A stretch of 63,584 nt of DNA, from positions 1 to 63,584 of the forward strand of contig CAIUGL010000049.1 of assembly GCA_903898715.1 (NCBI GenBank), given 5' to 3'. A program made the translations under genes and the position numbers. Below the pieces are notes generated by a model that saw nothing but the letters and a program-made list of their open reading frames with translations, did not search any database and was not told the origin of the DNA. Each line of letters starts with the position of its first letter. Within the stretch, counting starts at the first letter, position 1. This document shows, piece by piece, positions 45,021 to 54,655 of this stretch. The stretch is from an uncultured Cytophagaceae bacterium. Its GTDB lineage: Bacteria > Bacteroidota > Bacteroidia > Cytophagales > Spirosomataceae.

Positions 45021-47521
45021 GGTGTAGGCTATTAGCTGTGTTGTTGTTGATTTCTTGTGCCGCATTTGGTCAAAAAAGAGGCTATTTTATTTTTTCTGGA
45101 ACCATTCAAGACCTTGAAACCAAGGCTCCCTTGGAAGGTGCTTCGGTATTGTTTTCGGGTTTATCGATCGGTGCTCGAACAGATTCCTTAGGTCATTTTT
45201 CCGTGACTTTACCTTCACGTTCCTACCAAATCGTTTTTCGTAGTTTGGGATATAAATTCAAAACGGGTCGGGTCGATTTAAAGGAAAATACGCGCATGTC
45301 GGTATTCCTGGAAAAGGCAGAACAGATTTTAGATGAAGTCGTTATTTCGACGGAAAAGTCGGACGCGAATGTCAATCGGACCATCATGGGTGTGGAAAAG
45401 ATGTCCAGCAAAACCCTGAAAAAGCTCCCTAACTTAATGGGAGAGGCGGATGTGATCCGAAGTATTATGTTGTTGCCGGGTGTGTCAACGGTCGGCGAGG
45501 GGGCTTCCGGTTTTAACGTGCGGGGTGGAAATGTGGATCAAAATCTCGTGTTATTGGACGGTGTTCCTCTGTTTAATACGTCGCATTTGTTTGGATTTTT
45601 TACGGGGTTTAATGCCGACATGGTCCAGGATTTGAGCTTATATAAGGGTGGTATCCCAAGTATGTATGGCGGACGGGCATCGTCTGTGTTAGATGTACGC
45701 GTGAAGGAAGGGAATTTTGACCAGTGGGGAATCCAAGGGGGTGTGGGTCCGATTTCCAGCCGATTATTGTTTGATGGGCCTTTGGTGAAAGGAAAAACGT
45801 CCTTAATTCTTGGCGCCCGTGGTTCGATTTCCGATTTTTATTTGGGCTATTTTCCTAATCCGGCATTGCAAAAAAGTAAGGCAGATTTTTATGATGTCAA
45901 TTTTAAGTTGACACATAAGTTGAATGAAAACCAACGAATCTCTTTATCCGGATATGTTAGTCATGATGGATTTAAATTTGCTTCGGATACGCTTTATTCT
46001 TGGCAGACTCAGTCCATTAGTTTTAAGCATAACGCACTATGGGGAAGGCTAGCTCATAATTTTACGGCGTTCGTTAGTGATTATCGCTATGGGATTGAGG
46101 GGATGAAAAAGGGATTGGAATTTGATTGGAAACCATCGATTAAACAGCAAACTGTGCGGGAGGATTTGAGTTTGGATTTGAAGGGTAAGGGCCGGCTCGA
46201 TTTTGGTGCGGAGTTTAATCTATATCAAAATGATGCTGGAACATTTAGGCCTACATCCTCATCGTCTGAAGTGAATGAATTTCCGATGCAGGTAGAAAAT
46301 TCTCGAGAGATGGGGATTTATGTGGGGCATAGTGTGCCGATCGGGAAACGAATCAGTTTAGATTATGGTTTGCGCTATGCCTATTTTCAATTGCTGGGTC
46401 CTTTGCAAACTTTTCAATATCGGCTAGGAACGCCGCGCACCCTAAATTCGTTAACGGATACCTTGCGTTTTGCGTCTTCAGATGTGATTCAAACGTATGG
46501 AGGATTTGAGCCGCGGGTCTCTATGGCAGTGAAATTGGATTCGAGTACCTCGGTGAAATTTGGATTTAACCGGATGCAGCAATTCATGCATTTATTGTCG
46601 AATACGATGGCGATTTCGCCCGTGGATATTTGGAAGAATTCGAATGCCTATTTGCCTCAGCAAGTGGCGGATCAGTTTTCCATGGGTGTGTTTAAGAATT
46701 TCACCAATGCGCAAAATGCTGTTTTTGAGGCTTCTGCAGAGTTTTATTACAAGCGGTTGGCTAATGTAATTGATTACGTGGACGGTGCGGCTTTGTATTT
46801 AAATCCGACGGTTGAGACGGAATTAGTCGTAGGAAAAGGACGTGCGTATGGGGCGGAATTTTTCTTAAAGAAGGCGCGCGGATTGCGGTTGACTGGTTGG
46901 GTTTCGTACACGTATGCGCGGTCGTTCCGACAAGTGGGTGCAACGGATGGGCAGTTTGCTGCCAATTTTGGCAAGGAATTTCCTGCTAATTTCGACATGC
47001 CGCATAACTTTAAATTTGTGTTGAATAATCGTTTGACTAAACGCATTTCGTTTAATGCAAACTTTACCTACACGTCTGGTCGGCCTATTACTTATCCAAA
47101 TGGTCGGTACAAGATTTATGCATTTAATGATTTATACGATTATAGCTATGCCAATGGTGTTTTCCCCAGACCCGGTTTAACGCCAACTACCTATCAATAT
47201 GGCGGGTCGAATAATACTTTTTTGACGAGTACGACCATTAGGCCTTTGTTGGATGGTTATTCGAGTCCAAGTTTTACCTTACGAAATCAGGAGCGTATTC
47301 CATTTTACATGCGTTTGGATATTGGATTTACGGTTGAGCCGAAAGAGGGAAAACGCTGGCAGGGGAGTTGGAATTTCTCTGTTTACAATATTTTATCGCG
47401 CCAAAACGCCTATTCAATCTTTTTCAGGTCTTCTACGGGCTTGATCAATCAGGCTAGAACGTATCAATTATCTGTGTTGGGAGCTGCGATTCCATCCGTC
47501 ACCTATAATTTCAAGTTTTAA
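45017..47521 (+). CDS. TonB-dependent receptor with carboxypeptidase-like N-domain
   Basis: An outer-membrane receptor of 834 residues, distinct from the SusC family. It has a signal peptide ending in CAAFGQ, a carboxypeptidase-D-like domain (FSGTIQDLETKAPLEGASVLF), a TonB-box-like EVVISTEK, and a plug with LPGVSTVGEGASGFNVRGG, LVLLDGVPLFNTSH and GGIPSMYGGRASSVLDV, followed by a barrel ending PSVTYNFKF. Receptors of this type are regularly followed by a DUF4249 lipoprotein, as here. The ATG at 45017 overlaps the haem FG-GAP stop (ATGA); an in-frame ATG at 44972 is less likely because it lies inside that gene and precedes the signal peptide. Confidence 0.92.
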   Translation: MRCRLLAVLLLISCAAFGQKRGYFIFSGTIQDLETKAPLEGASVLFSGLSIGARTDSLGHFSVTLPSRSYQIVFRSLGYKFKTGRVDLKENTRMSVFLEKAEQILDEVVISTEKSDANVNRTIMGVEKMSSKTLKKLPNLMGEADVIRSIMLLPGVSTVGEGASGFNVRGGNVDQNLVLLDGVPLFNTSHLFGFFTGFNADMVQDLSLYKGGIPSMYGGRASSVLDVRVKEGNFDQWGIQGGVGPISSRLLFDGPLVKGKTSLILGARGSISDFYLGYFPNPALQKSKADFYDVNFKLTHKLNENQRISLSGYVSHDGFKFASDTLYSWQTQSISFKHNALWGRLAHNFTAFVSDYRYGIEGMKKGLEFDWKPSIKQQTVREDLSLDLKGKGRLDFGAEFNLYQNDAGTFRPTSSSSEVNEFPMQVENSREMGIYVGHSVPIGKRISLDYGLRYAYFQLLGPLQTFQYRLGTPRTLNSLTDTLRFASSDVIQTYGGFEPRVSMAVKLDSSTSVKFGFNRMQQFMHLLSNTMAISPVDIWKNSNAYLPQQVADQFSMGVFKNFTNAQNAVFEASAEFYYKRLANVIDYVDGAALYLNPTVETELVVGKGRAYGAEFFLKKARGLRLTGWVSYTYARSFRQVGATDGQFAANFGKEFPANFDMPHNFKFVLNNRLTKRISFNANFTYTSGRPITYPNGRYKIYAFNDLYDYSYANGVFPRPGLTPTTYQYGGSNNTFLTSTTIRPLLDGYSSPSFTLRNQERIPFYMRLDIGFTVEPKEGKRWQGSWNFSVYNILSRQNAYSIFFRSSTGLINQARTYQLSVLGAAIPSVTYNFKF

Positions 47522-48579
47522 TGAGGAGGATATTGGCATTTGTGGGCTTGTTAGGATTGCTTTCGTGCGAAACGGAAATCACTGATTTTAAGACGGATAA
47601 CTTGAGTGATGCGGTGGTGGTATATGGTGAAATGACTAATCTAGCGGGGCCTTATACGGTTCGTTTGAATTTCACATCGGGTTATTCGCCTTTTGATCCT
47701 ACGCAGTTTCAGGGTCAGTCGATTCCGGGTGCGGATGTTCGTATTGTGGAAGAGTCTGGGTCGGCGATTGTATTAAAGGAAATACAAAAGGGGATGTATC
47801 AAACGCCGGCTTCTTTCCAGGGTCAAGTGGGGAAAAAGTACCGGCTAAAGATTATGACGCCGGATGGTTTGGACATAGCTTCGAGCTGGCAGGTGCTTTC
47901 TGCGCCTACGGAATTGAAGACATTGAATTCCAAGTATGTGAATGCGGAAAAAGTGGAGGATATGTATTTTGAGATGCAGGCCAGTCTTCAGGATACGCGT
48001 GGGTCAGATGATTATTATTTCATCAAACGCCAAGATTTCATTCAATTTTTAACGACTTGCCCGACGCCACCGGCACCACCAGCACCTGTGCCCATTTGCT
48101 ATAGTAAGTGTTGGCAAGCTGTTCAAAACACCCAGCCTATCTTAGTGGACGACGCATTTTTGGATGGCCGCGAGATTAAGGTGCCTTTGGCTGCGATACC
48201 ATATGATGATTTTACCGAGTGGTTTGTGCAGATGGAGGTGTATCATGTGGATAAAGCGACGCATCAATATTGGAAGCGTCAAGAGGATCAACGCACCTTA
48301 GGTGGTGGGATATTTGATAAAGTCCCGGCGCAGATTATTGGTAATTTGACGTGTTTGAATAATCCGGATCGTCAGGTACTTGGTTATTTTATGGTGGCGG
48401 GTAAGACGAAAAAGCGTGTACTCGTAGATCGCTATAATGGAATCCCAGGCGCTTCGTATCAAAAGCTCGTTAATCTGGTCAATTTCAAGAAGTTACGTTA
48501 TCAAGATTCACCTTTGTGGGATTGTCGGCAGGCCGCTTGGATTCCCTATAATATCGGTTTGAATTTACCAGTTTACTGA
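47521..48579 (+). CDS. DUF4249-family outer-membrane lipoprotein
   Basis: A 352-residue lipoprotein (lipobox LLSC, Cys16) matching DUF4249: the early segment VVYGEMTNLAGPYTVRLNFTSGY with SIPGADVRIVEESGS, and a Cys-containing, proline-rich central segment (TTCPTPPAPPAPVPICYSKCW). DUF4249 proteins accompany TonB-dependent receptors and are thought to bind their substrates. The gene is coupled to the receptor by a TAATG overlap and ends the cluster. Confidence 0.85.
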   Translation: MRRILAFVGLLGLLSCETEITDFKTDNLSDAVVVYGEMTNLAGPYTVRLNFTSGYSPFDPTQFQGQSIPGADVRIVEESGSAIVLKEIQKGMYQTPASFQGQVGKKYRLKIMTPDGLDIASSWQVLSAPTELKTLNSKYVNAEKVEDMYFEMQASLQDTRGSDDYYFIKRQDFIQFLTTCPTPPAPPAPVPICYSKCWQAVQNTQPILVDDAFLDGREIKVPLAAIPYDDFTEWFVQMEVYHVDKATHQYWKRQEDQRTLGGGIFDKVPAQIIGNLTCLNNPDRQVLGYFMVAGKTKKRVLVDRYNGIPGASYQKLVNLVNFKKLRYQDSPLWDCRQAAWIPYNIGLNLPVY

Positions 48580-48610
48580 TATAAAATTCCCGTTTTTCTC
48601 CTCGCTCCTC

Positions 48611-48649
48611 CTTACCTTTGGCAATCCTCCAAGGTTTGCCAAAGGTAGG
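48611..48649. repeat. Intergenic hairpin after DUF4249
   Basis: ACCTTTGGCAA (48614-48624) and TTGCCAAAGGT (48636-48646) form an 11-bp perfect stem, extendable by CCT/AGG outside. No T-tract follows, so it is not a classical terminator; it may stabilise the upstream mRNA or be a small repeat. Confidence 0.5.
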
Positions 48650-48672
48650 TGGGGAAGCCCAAAGTAGTATGC

Positions 48673-48703
48673 TTGCATAATAAATTTTTTCTATGCAAAT
48701 TTG
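48673..48703 (+). promoter_or_regulatory. Promoter of the acyl-CoA dehydrogenase gene
   Basis: TTG (48673-48675), a 20-base spacer and CAAATTTG (48696-48703), seven of eight to TAnnTTTG. The ATG lies 22 bases downstream. Confidence 0.5.
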
Positions 48704-48725
48704 TTTCCATCTAAACAGAACAAGT

Positions 48726-50492
48726 ATGCCAAGAGAATACGATCGCCGCAACCTCGATTTTATCCTAAAAGAGGTATTTAATTATGGTCAACTGTGTAAC
48801 TATCCACGTTATGCGGATTATACCCCAGACATGTTTGACATGGTCCTGGACTCTTCAGAGCAAATAGCCGAACGTCACTTGCGCCCTCATTTTGTAGATG
48901 CAGATCGCAAACAAGCCGAACTAATTGACGGTACCGTACAAGTTCATCACTCCGTAGAAGCCTATGTAAAAGAAATGGGTGATTCGGGGATGATTGGCGC
49001 TACGTTCTCGTATGAAAAAGGGGGCCAACAACTCCCTTCGATTGTCGGGGGTGCCCATGAATTTATTCGCGGTGCGGCTAATAATTCCATTGTTATGTTT
49101 ACGGGTCTCAGTAATGGCGCCGCACACTTAATTGCCAGTTTTGGTTCCGAGGAGCTGAAGCAGGCTTATGTCCCTAACATGCTTTCCGGTAAGTGGACAG
49201 GCACCATGTGTTTGACAGAGCCGCAAGCAGGAAGTTCGTTGAACGATGTGATGACAACTGCCAAAGATTTAGGAAACGGTTCCTACGCCATCAAAGGGCA
49301 AAAAATATTCATCTCTGGAGGTGATAATCACTTTTCAGAAAACATCATCCACCTAGTTTTAGCCCGTTTAGAAGGAGCTCCCAAAGGAACGAAAGGGATT
49401 TCGTTGTTTGTGGTTCCGAAGCGCCGACAAGAAAACGGTCAATGGGTTTCCAACCAAGTTTTGTCGATGGGTCTCTATCATAAAATGGGTCAAAAGGCAA
49501 CACCGGCTTTACATTTGTCTTTTGGCGATCAAGGTGATTCAATCGGATATCTTGTAGGTGAGCCCAATAAAGGCCTCATGTACATGTTCCAAATGATGAA
49601 CGAAGCACGTTTAGGCGTGGGCATGGGTGGCGCCTACATCGCCTCAGCCGCGTATCATTTCTCCAAACAATATGCTTCAGAACGTAGCCAAGGAAGAAAG
49701 TTAACGAATAAAGATCCAGAGACTCCACCAACGCTCATTCAAAATCATCCCGATGTTCAGCGGATGTTGTATTACCAAAAATCAATCGTTGAAGGAGCCA
49801 TGGGATTACTTTTCCAATGTTTCCTTTGGGAGGATTTATCCAAATGTTTGGAAGGGGATGCACAATTAGAAGCACAAATTTTATTAGACCTGATGACTCC
49901 TGTCGCGAAAACATATCCCGCGGAGCAAGGATTTTTAGCTGTCAACCAAGGACTTCAAGTGCTAGGAGGTTACGGATATACCGAGGATTTTCCGCTGGAG
50001 CAAATGTCACGTGATGCCCGGATTATGTCCATTTATGAAGGAACGACCGGTATTCACGGATTAACTTTATTGGGTCGTGGAATCCCAAGCGCCCAAGGAA
50101 AAGCAGTACAAGCTTTGGTGAAATTGATCCAAGCCGATATCCAAAAAGGAATGTCACTGGATAAGACGAAACCCTACGCAGAGATGTTGGCCAACGAATT
50201 AGCTAGTCTCAATCAGGTAACCATGCATAAATTAAGCAAAGCCGCTCAGCCGGATGTATTCCTTGCCGACTCTACCTTGTACATGGAATTGTTTGGCTTG
50301 ATTGTTGTTGCTTGGCAATGGTTGAAGCAAGGAAATGTAGCAGCGGAGGCGTTAGCAAACAATAGCGGCGAACAAGCTTTCTATCAAGATAAGATCCATA
50401 CCATGAAGTTTTTCTACCATTATGAGGTTCCTAAGGCCTTAGGTTTGACAAAACGTTTGCTTGATGACGAGATTTTAACCATTTTTGAATAA
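48726..50492 (+). CDS. Acyl-CoA dehydrogenase family protein
   Basis: A 588-residue flavoprotein that oxidises acyl-CoA to enoyl-CoA. The length, with extra N- and C-terminal regions, matches the long acyl-CoA dehydrogenase group that includes DmdC. The core is clear: MCLTEPQAGSSLNDVMTTA (FAD/substrate region), IKGQKIFISGGDN, NEARLGVGMGGAYIASAAY, LGGYGYTEDFPLEQMSRDARI and the catalytic glutamate probably in SIYEGTTGIHGLTLL. The ATG at 48726 was chosen because an upstream in-frame ATG lies inside the promoter. The physiological acyl chain cannot be told. Confidence 0.9.
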   Translation: MPREYDRRNLDFILKEVFNYGQLCNYPRYADYTPDMFDMVLDSSEQIAERHLRPHFVDADRKQAELIDGTVQVHHSVEAYVKEMGDSGMIGATFSYEKGGQQLPSIVGGAHEFIRGAANNSIVMFTGLSNGAAHLIASFGSEELKQAYVPNMLSGKWTGTMCLTEPQAGSSLNDVMTTAKDLGNGSYAIKGQKIFISGGDNHFSENIIHLVLARLEGAPKGTKGISLFVVPKRRQENGQWVSNQVLSMGLYHKMGQKATPALHLSFGDQGDSIGYLVGEPNKGLMYMFQMMNEARLGVGMGGAYIASAAYHFSKQYASERSQGRKLTNKDPETPPTLIQNHPDVQRMLYYQKSIVEGAMGLLFQCFLWEDLSKCLEGDAQLEAQILLDLMTPVAKTYPAEQGFLAVNQGLQVLGGYGYTEDFPLEQMSRDARIMSIYEGTTGIHGLTLLGRGIPSAQGKAVQALVKLIQADIQKGMSLDKTKPYAEMLANELASLNQVTMHKLSKAAQPDVFLADSTLYMELFGLIVVAWQWLKQGNVAAEALANNSGEQAFYQDKIHTMKFFYHYEVPKALGLTKRLLDDEILTIFE

Positions 50493-50519
50493 AATTAATC
50501 GACTTTAAACTTCATCATT

Positions 50520-52463
50520 ATGCTTAAAAAGCTCATTGCATTCGGATTGCTACTAGGCTCCTTGCAAGCTAACGCGCAATACAATGCGTACGAATTATTT
50601 CATCCACTTTGGAATTATGGACCTGTTTCTTCCGCGCGCTCTGCAGCTGGAACTCCAGGCCCTGGGTATTGGCAAAATGTCGCTGATTATAAAATATCTG
50701 CTTCCTTAGACGATACCAAACGTAAGATTTCAGGAGATGTGGAGATTACCTACAAGAATTATTCTCCCGATAAATTACCATTTCTTTGGTTACAATTAGA
50801 CCAAAATTCGTTTAACACGCAATCGCGCGGAGGCAAAACAACCCCTGTGTTGGGTGGCCGTTTTGGTAACGTTGCTTTTGATGGAGGTTATGCCATTGAA
50901 AGTGTGTTGGTTGATGGAAAACCGGCCAACTTTATTGTAGAAGATACGCGGATGCAAATTCGCTTAGCAACGCCATTAGTGGAGAAAGCGGGTATCGCAA
51001 AAATCAAGATCGTTTATTCATTTACTTCCCCGAAAAACGGTTCAGATCGTATGGGTATTCAGGAAACTAAAAACGGCGATGTCTATACGGTTGCCCAATG
51101 GTTTCCACGTATGTGTGTATATGATGACATTGAAGGATGGAATGTGTTACCCTATTTAGGAGCAGGTGAGTTCTATCTTGAATATGGAAATTTTGAGTAC
51201 TCCATCAATGTGCCCGCATCACATATTGTGGTAGGTTCGGGTGAATTGTTGAATCCATCAGAGGTTTACACTGCAGAGCAAATGAAGCGCTGGGCTGCCG
51301 CAAAAACATCTGATAAAACGGTTGTTATTCGTTCAGCGGCTGAGGTTACTGATGCAGCATCGCGTCCAGCTAAAGATCGTTTGACGTGGAAGTTTGCTTG
51401 TAAAAATGCACGTGACGTAGCTTTCGCTACATCGAAAGCCTTCATCCAAGATGCATCGATGATTAATTTGCCAAGTGGCAAAAAGGCTACCGCAGTTTCG
51501 GTTTATCCAATTGAATCAGACGGAGATAAAGCCTGGGCCCGTTCTACCGAATATGTGAAGGCATCGATTGAACACTATTCAAATTGGTTATATGAATACA
51601 CGTATCCAGTCGCGACAAATGTCGCGGGTATTGTTTCAGGTATGGAATATCCAGGTATTATTTTCTGTGGCTACCGCGACCAAACCGCTTCTTTGTGGGG
51701 TGTGACGGATCACGAATTTGGTCACAACTGGTTCCCGATGATCGTAGGAACAAACGAACGTAAGTTCGCTTGGATGGATGAAGGATTTAATACGTTTATC
51801 AATTTCTACTCAACAGATGCCTTCAATAAAGGCGAGTACAAGAATCCAAAGTTTGATATGCATCAAATCGCTCCGCGCATGTTCCGTGCAGAAGCTGATC
51901 CGATCATGTCGATTCCTGATGTTATTCAAGCACGTAATTTAGGTTGGGAGGCATACAATAAACCAGGTTTTGGATTACGAATTTTACGTGAAAATATCCT
52001 AGGTGCTGATCGGTTCGATTACGCATTCAAGCAGTATATCAAAAATTGGGCTTTCAAACACCCAACACCACGTGATTTCTTCCGTGCGATGGAAGATGGC
52101 GCCGGCGAAGATTTAGGTTGGTTCTGGCGTGCTTGGTTCTACGAATTATGGAAACTTGATCAGTCGGTGAAAGATGTCGTTTACATTGATCAAGATCCTG
52201 CCAAAGGCGCTTTAATCACGATTGAAAACCTAGACAAGATGGCTATGCCAGCGATTGTCGAAGTAGAAATGGCGGGTGGCACGAAAGAACGTTTCACGTT
52301 CCCGGTAGAAATTTGGCAGCGTGGAGCTACATGGACCTTCAAGACATCAACGAATCTTCCGATCAAGTCGGTGACAATTGATCCAGACCATGTCTTCCCA
52401 GATATCAATGGCAAGAATAATGCATGGAAGCCAATTGCTTACAAGGCTCCAAGAGGAAACTAA
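50520..52463 (+). CDS. M1-family metallopeptidase, exported
   Basis: A 647-residue zinc aminopeptidase-like protein with a signal peptide ([19 protein letters not shown]). The gluzincin motif HEFGH (residues 398-402) is followed 18 residues later by the third zinc ligand Glu421 in WMDEGF, exactly as in the M1 family. A GMEYPG segment just before takes the place of GxMEN. It probably trims peptides in the periplasm or outside the cell. A shared bidirectional terminator separates it from tyrA. Confidence 0.93.
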   Translation: MLKKLIAFGLLLGSLQANAQYNAYELFHPLWNYGPVSSARSAAGTPGPGYWQNVADYKISASLDDTKRKISGDVEITYKNYSPDKLPFLWLQLDQNSFNTQSRGGKTTPVLGGRFGNVAFDGGYAIESVLVDGKPANFIVEDTRMQIRLATPLVEKAGIAKIKIVYSFTSPKNGSDRMGIQETKNGDVYTVAQWFPRMCVYDDIEGWNVLPYLGAGEFYLEYGNFEYSINVPASHIVVGSGELLNPSEVYTAEQMKRWAAAKTSDKTVVIRSAAEVTDAASRPAKDRLTWKFACKNARDVAFATSKAFIQDASMINLPSGKKATAVSVYPIESDGDKAWARSTEYVKASIEHYSNWLYEYTYPVATNVAGIVSGMEYPGIIFCGYRDQTASLWGVTDHEFGHNWFPMIVGTNERKFAWMDEGFNTFINFYSTDAFNKGEYKNPKFDMHQIAPRMFRAEADPIMSIPDVIQARNLGWEAYNKPGFGLRILRENILGADRFDYAFKQYIKNWAFKHPTPRDFFRAMEDGAGEDLGWFWRAWFYELWKLDQSVKDVVYIDQDPAKGALITIENLDKMAMPAIVEVEMAGGTKERFTFPVEIWQRGATWTFKTSTNLPIKSVTIDPDHVFPDINGKNNAWKPIAYKAPRGN

Positions 52464-52464
52464 T

Positions 52465-52497
52465 AAAAAAGCCCCGACACACATCGGGGCTTTTTTT
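52465..52497. terminator. Bidirectional terminator, M1 peptidase / tyrA
   Basis: GCCCCGA (52471-52477) pairs with TCGGGGC (52484-52490), with six A before and seven T after, so it can end transcription in both directions between the two convergent genes. Confidence 0.9.
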
Positions 52498-53356
52498 ATT
52501 GCTTATTCAGGATTCGGCCAATATCATTGGCCTTACCCAGTTCATCTTTCAATTTGTCATAACTGCCGGAGAGCATCAAGCCTTTGTATTTCAATAAGGT
52601 ATTGATGTATTCATCTAGCACATCCATCAGGTTCTCTTGATTTTGATGAAAAATTTGACTCCACGTTTCAGGAGAAGATTTCGCCAAACGTACCGTCGAT
52701 TCAAAACCGGTCGAAGCTAATTCAAAAATACGCTCCTCATTTTTTTCTTTTTCCAATACCGTATTGGCTAACGCAAACGAACAAATATGCGATATATGTG
52801 AGATATAGGCCGTATGTACGTCATGGTCAATCGATTCCATGTAAATCAAGTTCATTCCCAATCCATCGCGGTATAAACTTTCAATGGTCTCAATAGCTTC
52901 GGGTGAACTTAATTCCTTATCGCAAATAACCCCACGTTTACCTACAAATAATCCATCCACCGCAGCTTCCGGTCCGGAAAATTCCGTTCCAGCCATCGGG
53001 TGGGTCGAAACAAATTGCGCACGTTTCGGGTGATTTTTTAGTGCTTCGTACACGGGTGTTTTGGTTGAGCCAACTTCAATCACGATTTGGCCCGGCTTTA
53101 ATTGATCCAAAACATTCGGAATGATTTGTACCAAAATATCTACCGGTGTTGCGCAAACAAAGATATCCACACGGTCAATGGCTTCGGATAAAGGTAAAAC
53201 TTCGTCAACTAACCGCAGGGAAAGCGCCTTGATTGCGTGGGCCGGATTAGCTTCAATTCCAATAAGTTCTGAAGCCCAACCAGATGCGCGCAAGCCTTTC
53301 GCGATGGATCCACCTATTAACCCAATTCCGATAATACCTACTTTCTTAGATTCCAT
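52496..53356 (-). CDS. tyrA: Prephenate dehydrogenase
   Basis: A 286-residue TyrA that converts prephenate to 4-hydroxyphenylpyruvate in tyrosine synthesis. The N-terminal Rossmann motif is VGIIGIGLIGGSIAKGL, and the conserved HPMAGTEFSG holds the catalytic histidine region. The C-terminal helical dimerisation domain follows (YISHISHICSFALA). No ACT domain is present. The start overlaps the upstream aminotransferase gene by 11 bases, and both lie behind the Tyr-rich leader peptide. Confidence 0.93.
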   Translation of the reverse strand: MESKKVGIIGIGLIGGSIAKGLRASGWASELIGIEANPAHAIKALSLRLVDEVLPLSEAIDRVDIFVCATPVDILVQIIPNVLDQLKPGQIVIEVGSTKTPVYEALKNHPKRAQFVSTHPMAGTEFSGPEAAVDGLFVGKRGVICDKELSSPEAIETIESLYRDGLGMNLIYMESIDHDVHTAYISHISHICSFALANTVLEKEKNEERIFELASTGFESTVRLAKSSPETWSQIFHQNQENLMDVLDEYINTLLKYKGLMLSGSYDKLKDELGKANDIGRILNKQ

Positions 53357-54521
53357 TGCTCTGCGTTTTAATGCGATCTATCGCCGTTTGAAAAACCTCT
53401 TCTTTGGCACATAACGAAATCCGCACATACCCGTTGCCCTGTGTGCCAAAAATCCCCCCAGGGGTGATAAACACCGCATTTTCATCCAATACCTGGTCGG
53501 ATAGTGCATAGCCAGATTCAACGGAAGCTGGCACGCGAGCCCAAACAAACATACCAGTTTGTGCGGAATCATATACGCAATCCAAAAGATCCATTAATTC
53601 AAATACCTTCTTTTGACGTGACAAGTATATTTCATTTTGACGCGCAAACCAGTGAGCATCTGCAGATAAAGCCTTTACCGCGGCTTCTTGTAAAGGTAAA
53701 AACATACCAGAGTCCATGTTGGACTTGAATTTCAACACCGGCCCCAATAACTCCGCTCGACCGAAAGCCGCACCGATGCGCCAACCGGCCATGTTGTGGG
53801 ATTTGGAAAGTGAGTTTAATTCAATGGCTACGTCTTTCATGCCGGGAACGGCCAACATGCTAACGGGATTGTCATTCAAGATAAAACTGTACGGATTATC
53901 ATTGACCAATAATATGGAATGGCGAATTGCGAAATCGCGCAGTTTAGTAAAAAATGCGATATCTGCTTTGGCACCCGTGGGCATGTGCGGATAGTTTACC
54001 CACATAATTTTTACTTTCGATAAATCTTGTTGGCCCAACGCATCTAAATCAGGTAGCCAACCATTCGCTTCCGTTAACTCGTATGCTTGAACCGTTGCCC
54101 CAGCCAGCGAACACGCTGCTTGGTAAGTTGGGTAGCCCGGATTCGGAATCAAGGTCACATCTCCTGCCTCTAAATAGGCCATGGCGATGTGCATGATGCC
54201 TTCTTTGGAGCCGATTAATGGCAATATTTCAGCAGCTGGATCGACTGTCACACCGTAATGCTTGGCATAGAACGCGGCAAAAGCCTCGCGTAAAGCTGGA
54301 ATTCCTTGATACCCCTGATAGGCGTGGTTGGCAGGATTAGCTGCGGACGCAGTCAATGCCTCGATTGTCTCCGTAGCAGGAGCGAGGTCTGGACTGCCTA
54401 TACCTAGGTTAATGACCGGAATACCGGCAGCGCGTAATGCAGCGATTTGCTTGAGTTTCGTGGAGAAATAGTATTCCTCTACGGACTGTAAACGCGAAGC
54501 GGGTGAAATAGAAAAGCTCAT
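53346..54521 (-). CDS. Class I/II aminotransferase of the tyrosine operon
   Basis: A PLP-dependent aminotransferase of 391 residues, fold type I. Landmarks are INLGIGSPDLAP, the substrate-loop IPNPGYPTYQAACSLAGA, NYPHMPTGAKAD, the PLP lysine in ELNSLSKSHNMAGWRIG (near residue 239) and the closing YVRISLC. The subgroup resembles LL-diaminopimelate/aspartate-type enzymes, but coupling to tyrA and the Tyr-rich leader argue for transamination of 4-hydroxyphenylpyruvate (inference). The ATG at 54521 was chosen; upstream in-frame ATGs would run through the attenuator terminator. Confidence 0.88.
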   Translation of the reverse strand: MSFSISPASRLQSVEEYYFSTKLKQIAALRAAGIPVINLGIGSPDLAPATETIEALTASAANPANHAYQGYQGIPALREAFAAFYAKHYGVTVDPAAEILPLIGSKEGIMHIAMAYLEAGDVTLIPNPGYPTYQAACSLAGATVQAYELTEANGWLPDLDALGQQDLSKVKIMWVNYPHMPTGAKADIAFFTKLRDFAIRHSILLVNDNPYSFILNDNPVSMLAVPGMKDVAIELNSLSKSHNMAGWRIGAAFGRAELLGPVLKFKSNMDSGMFLPLQEAAVKALSADAHWFARQNEIYLSRQKKVFELMDLLDCVYDSAQTGMFVWARVPASVESGYALSDQVLDENAVFITPGGIFGTQGNGYVRISLCAKEEVFQTAIDRIKTQSNGI

Positions 54522-54550
54522 AAAATAAAAATGCCGACTCACAGGCCGGC
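54522..54550 (-). terminator. Attenuator terminator before the aminotransferase
   Basis: On the minus strand GCCGGC, a six-base loop CTGTGA and GTCGGC (one G-T pair) are followed by ATTTTTATTTT, ending at the ATG of the aminotransferase. It lies 35 bases after the stop of the Tyr-rich leader peptide. Confidence 0.75.
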
Positions 54551-54585
54551 GAAAATAAGTTAACATCAAAAACCTATCAAACCGG

Positions 54586-54651
54586 TTACGCGCAGACGTA
54601 GTATCCTGCGTAATAATAACCTGCGTAATAAGTAGTTGATTTGAAATCCAT
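54586..54651 (-). CDS. Tyrosine-rich leader peptide (attenuator)
   Basis: A 21-residue ORF, ATG to TAA, with seven tyrosines at residues 8, 9, 12, 13, 14, 17 and 18 (runs YY, YYY, YY) plus one Phe. It precedes a terminator hairpin and the aminotransferase-tyrA genes of tyrosine synthesis. This is the arrangement expected for ribosome-mediated attenuation: shortage of charged tRNA-Tyr would stall the ribosome in the Tyr codons and change RNA folding. Two CGCAGG segments in the leader can pair with CCTGTG in the terminator loop region. An exact promoter lies four bases upstream of the ATG. Confidence 0.82.
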   Translation of the reverse strand: MDFKSTTYYAGYYYAGYYVCA

Positions 54652-54655
54652 GTCT

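Noticed and set aside
50452-50462. AAACGTTT-type core inside the acyl-CoA dehydrogenase gene, similar to the SusC operators
   Set aside because: Only the eight-base centre matches, it lies within codons for conserved residues, and such short matches are expected by chance.
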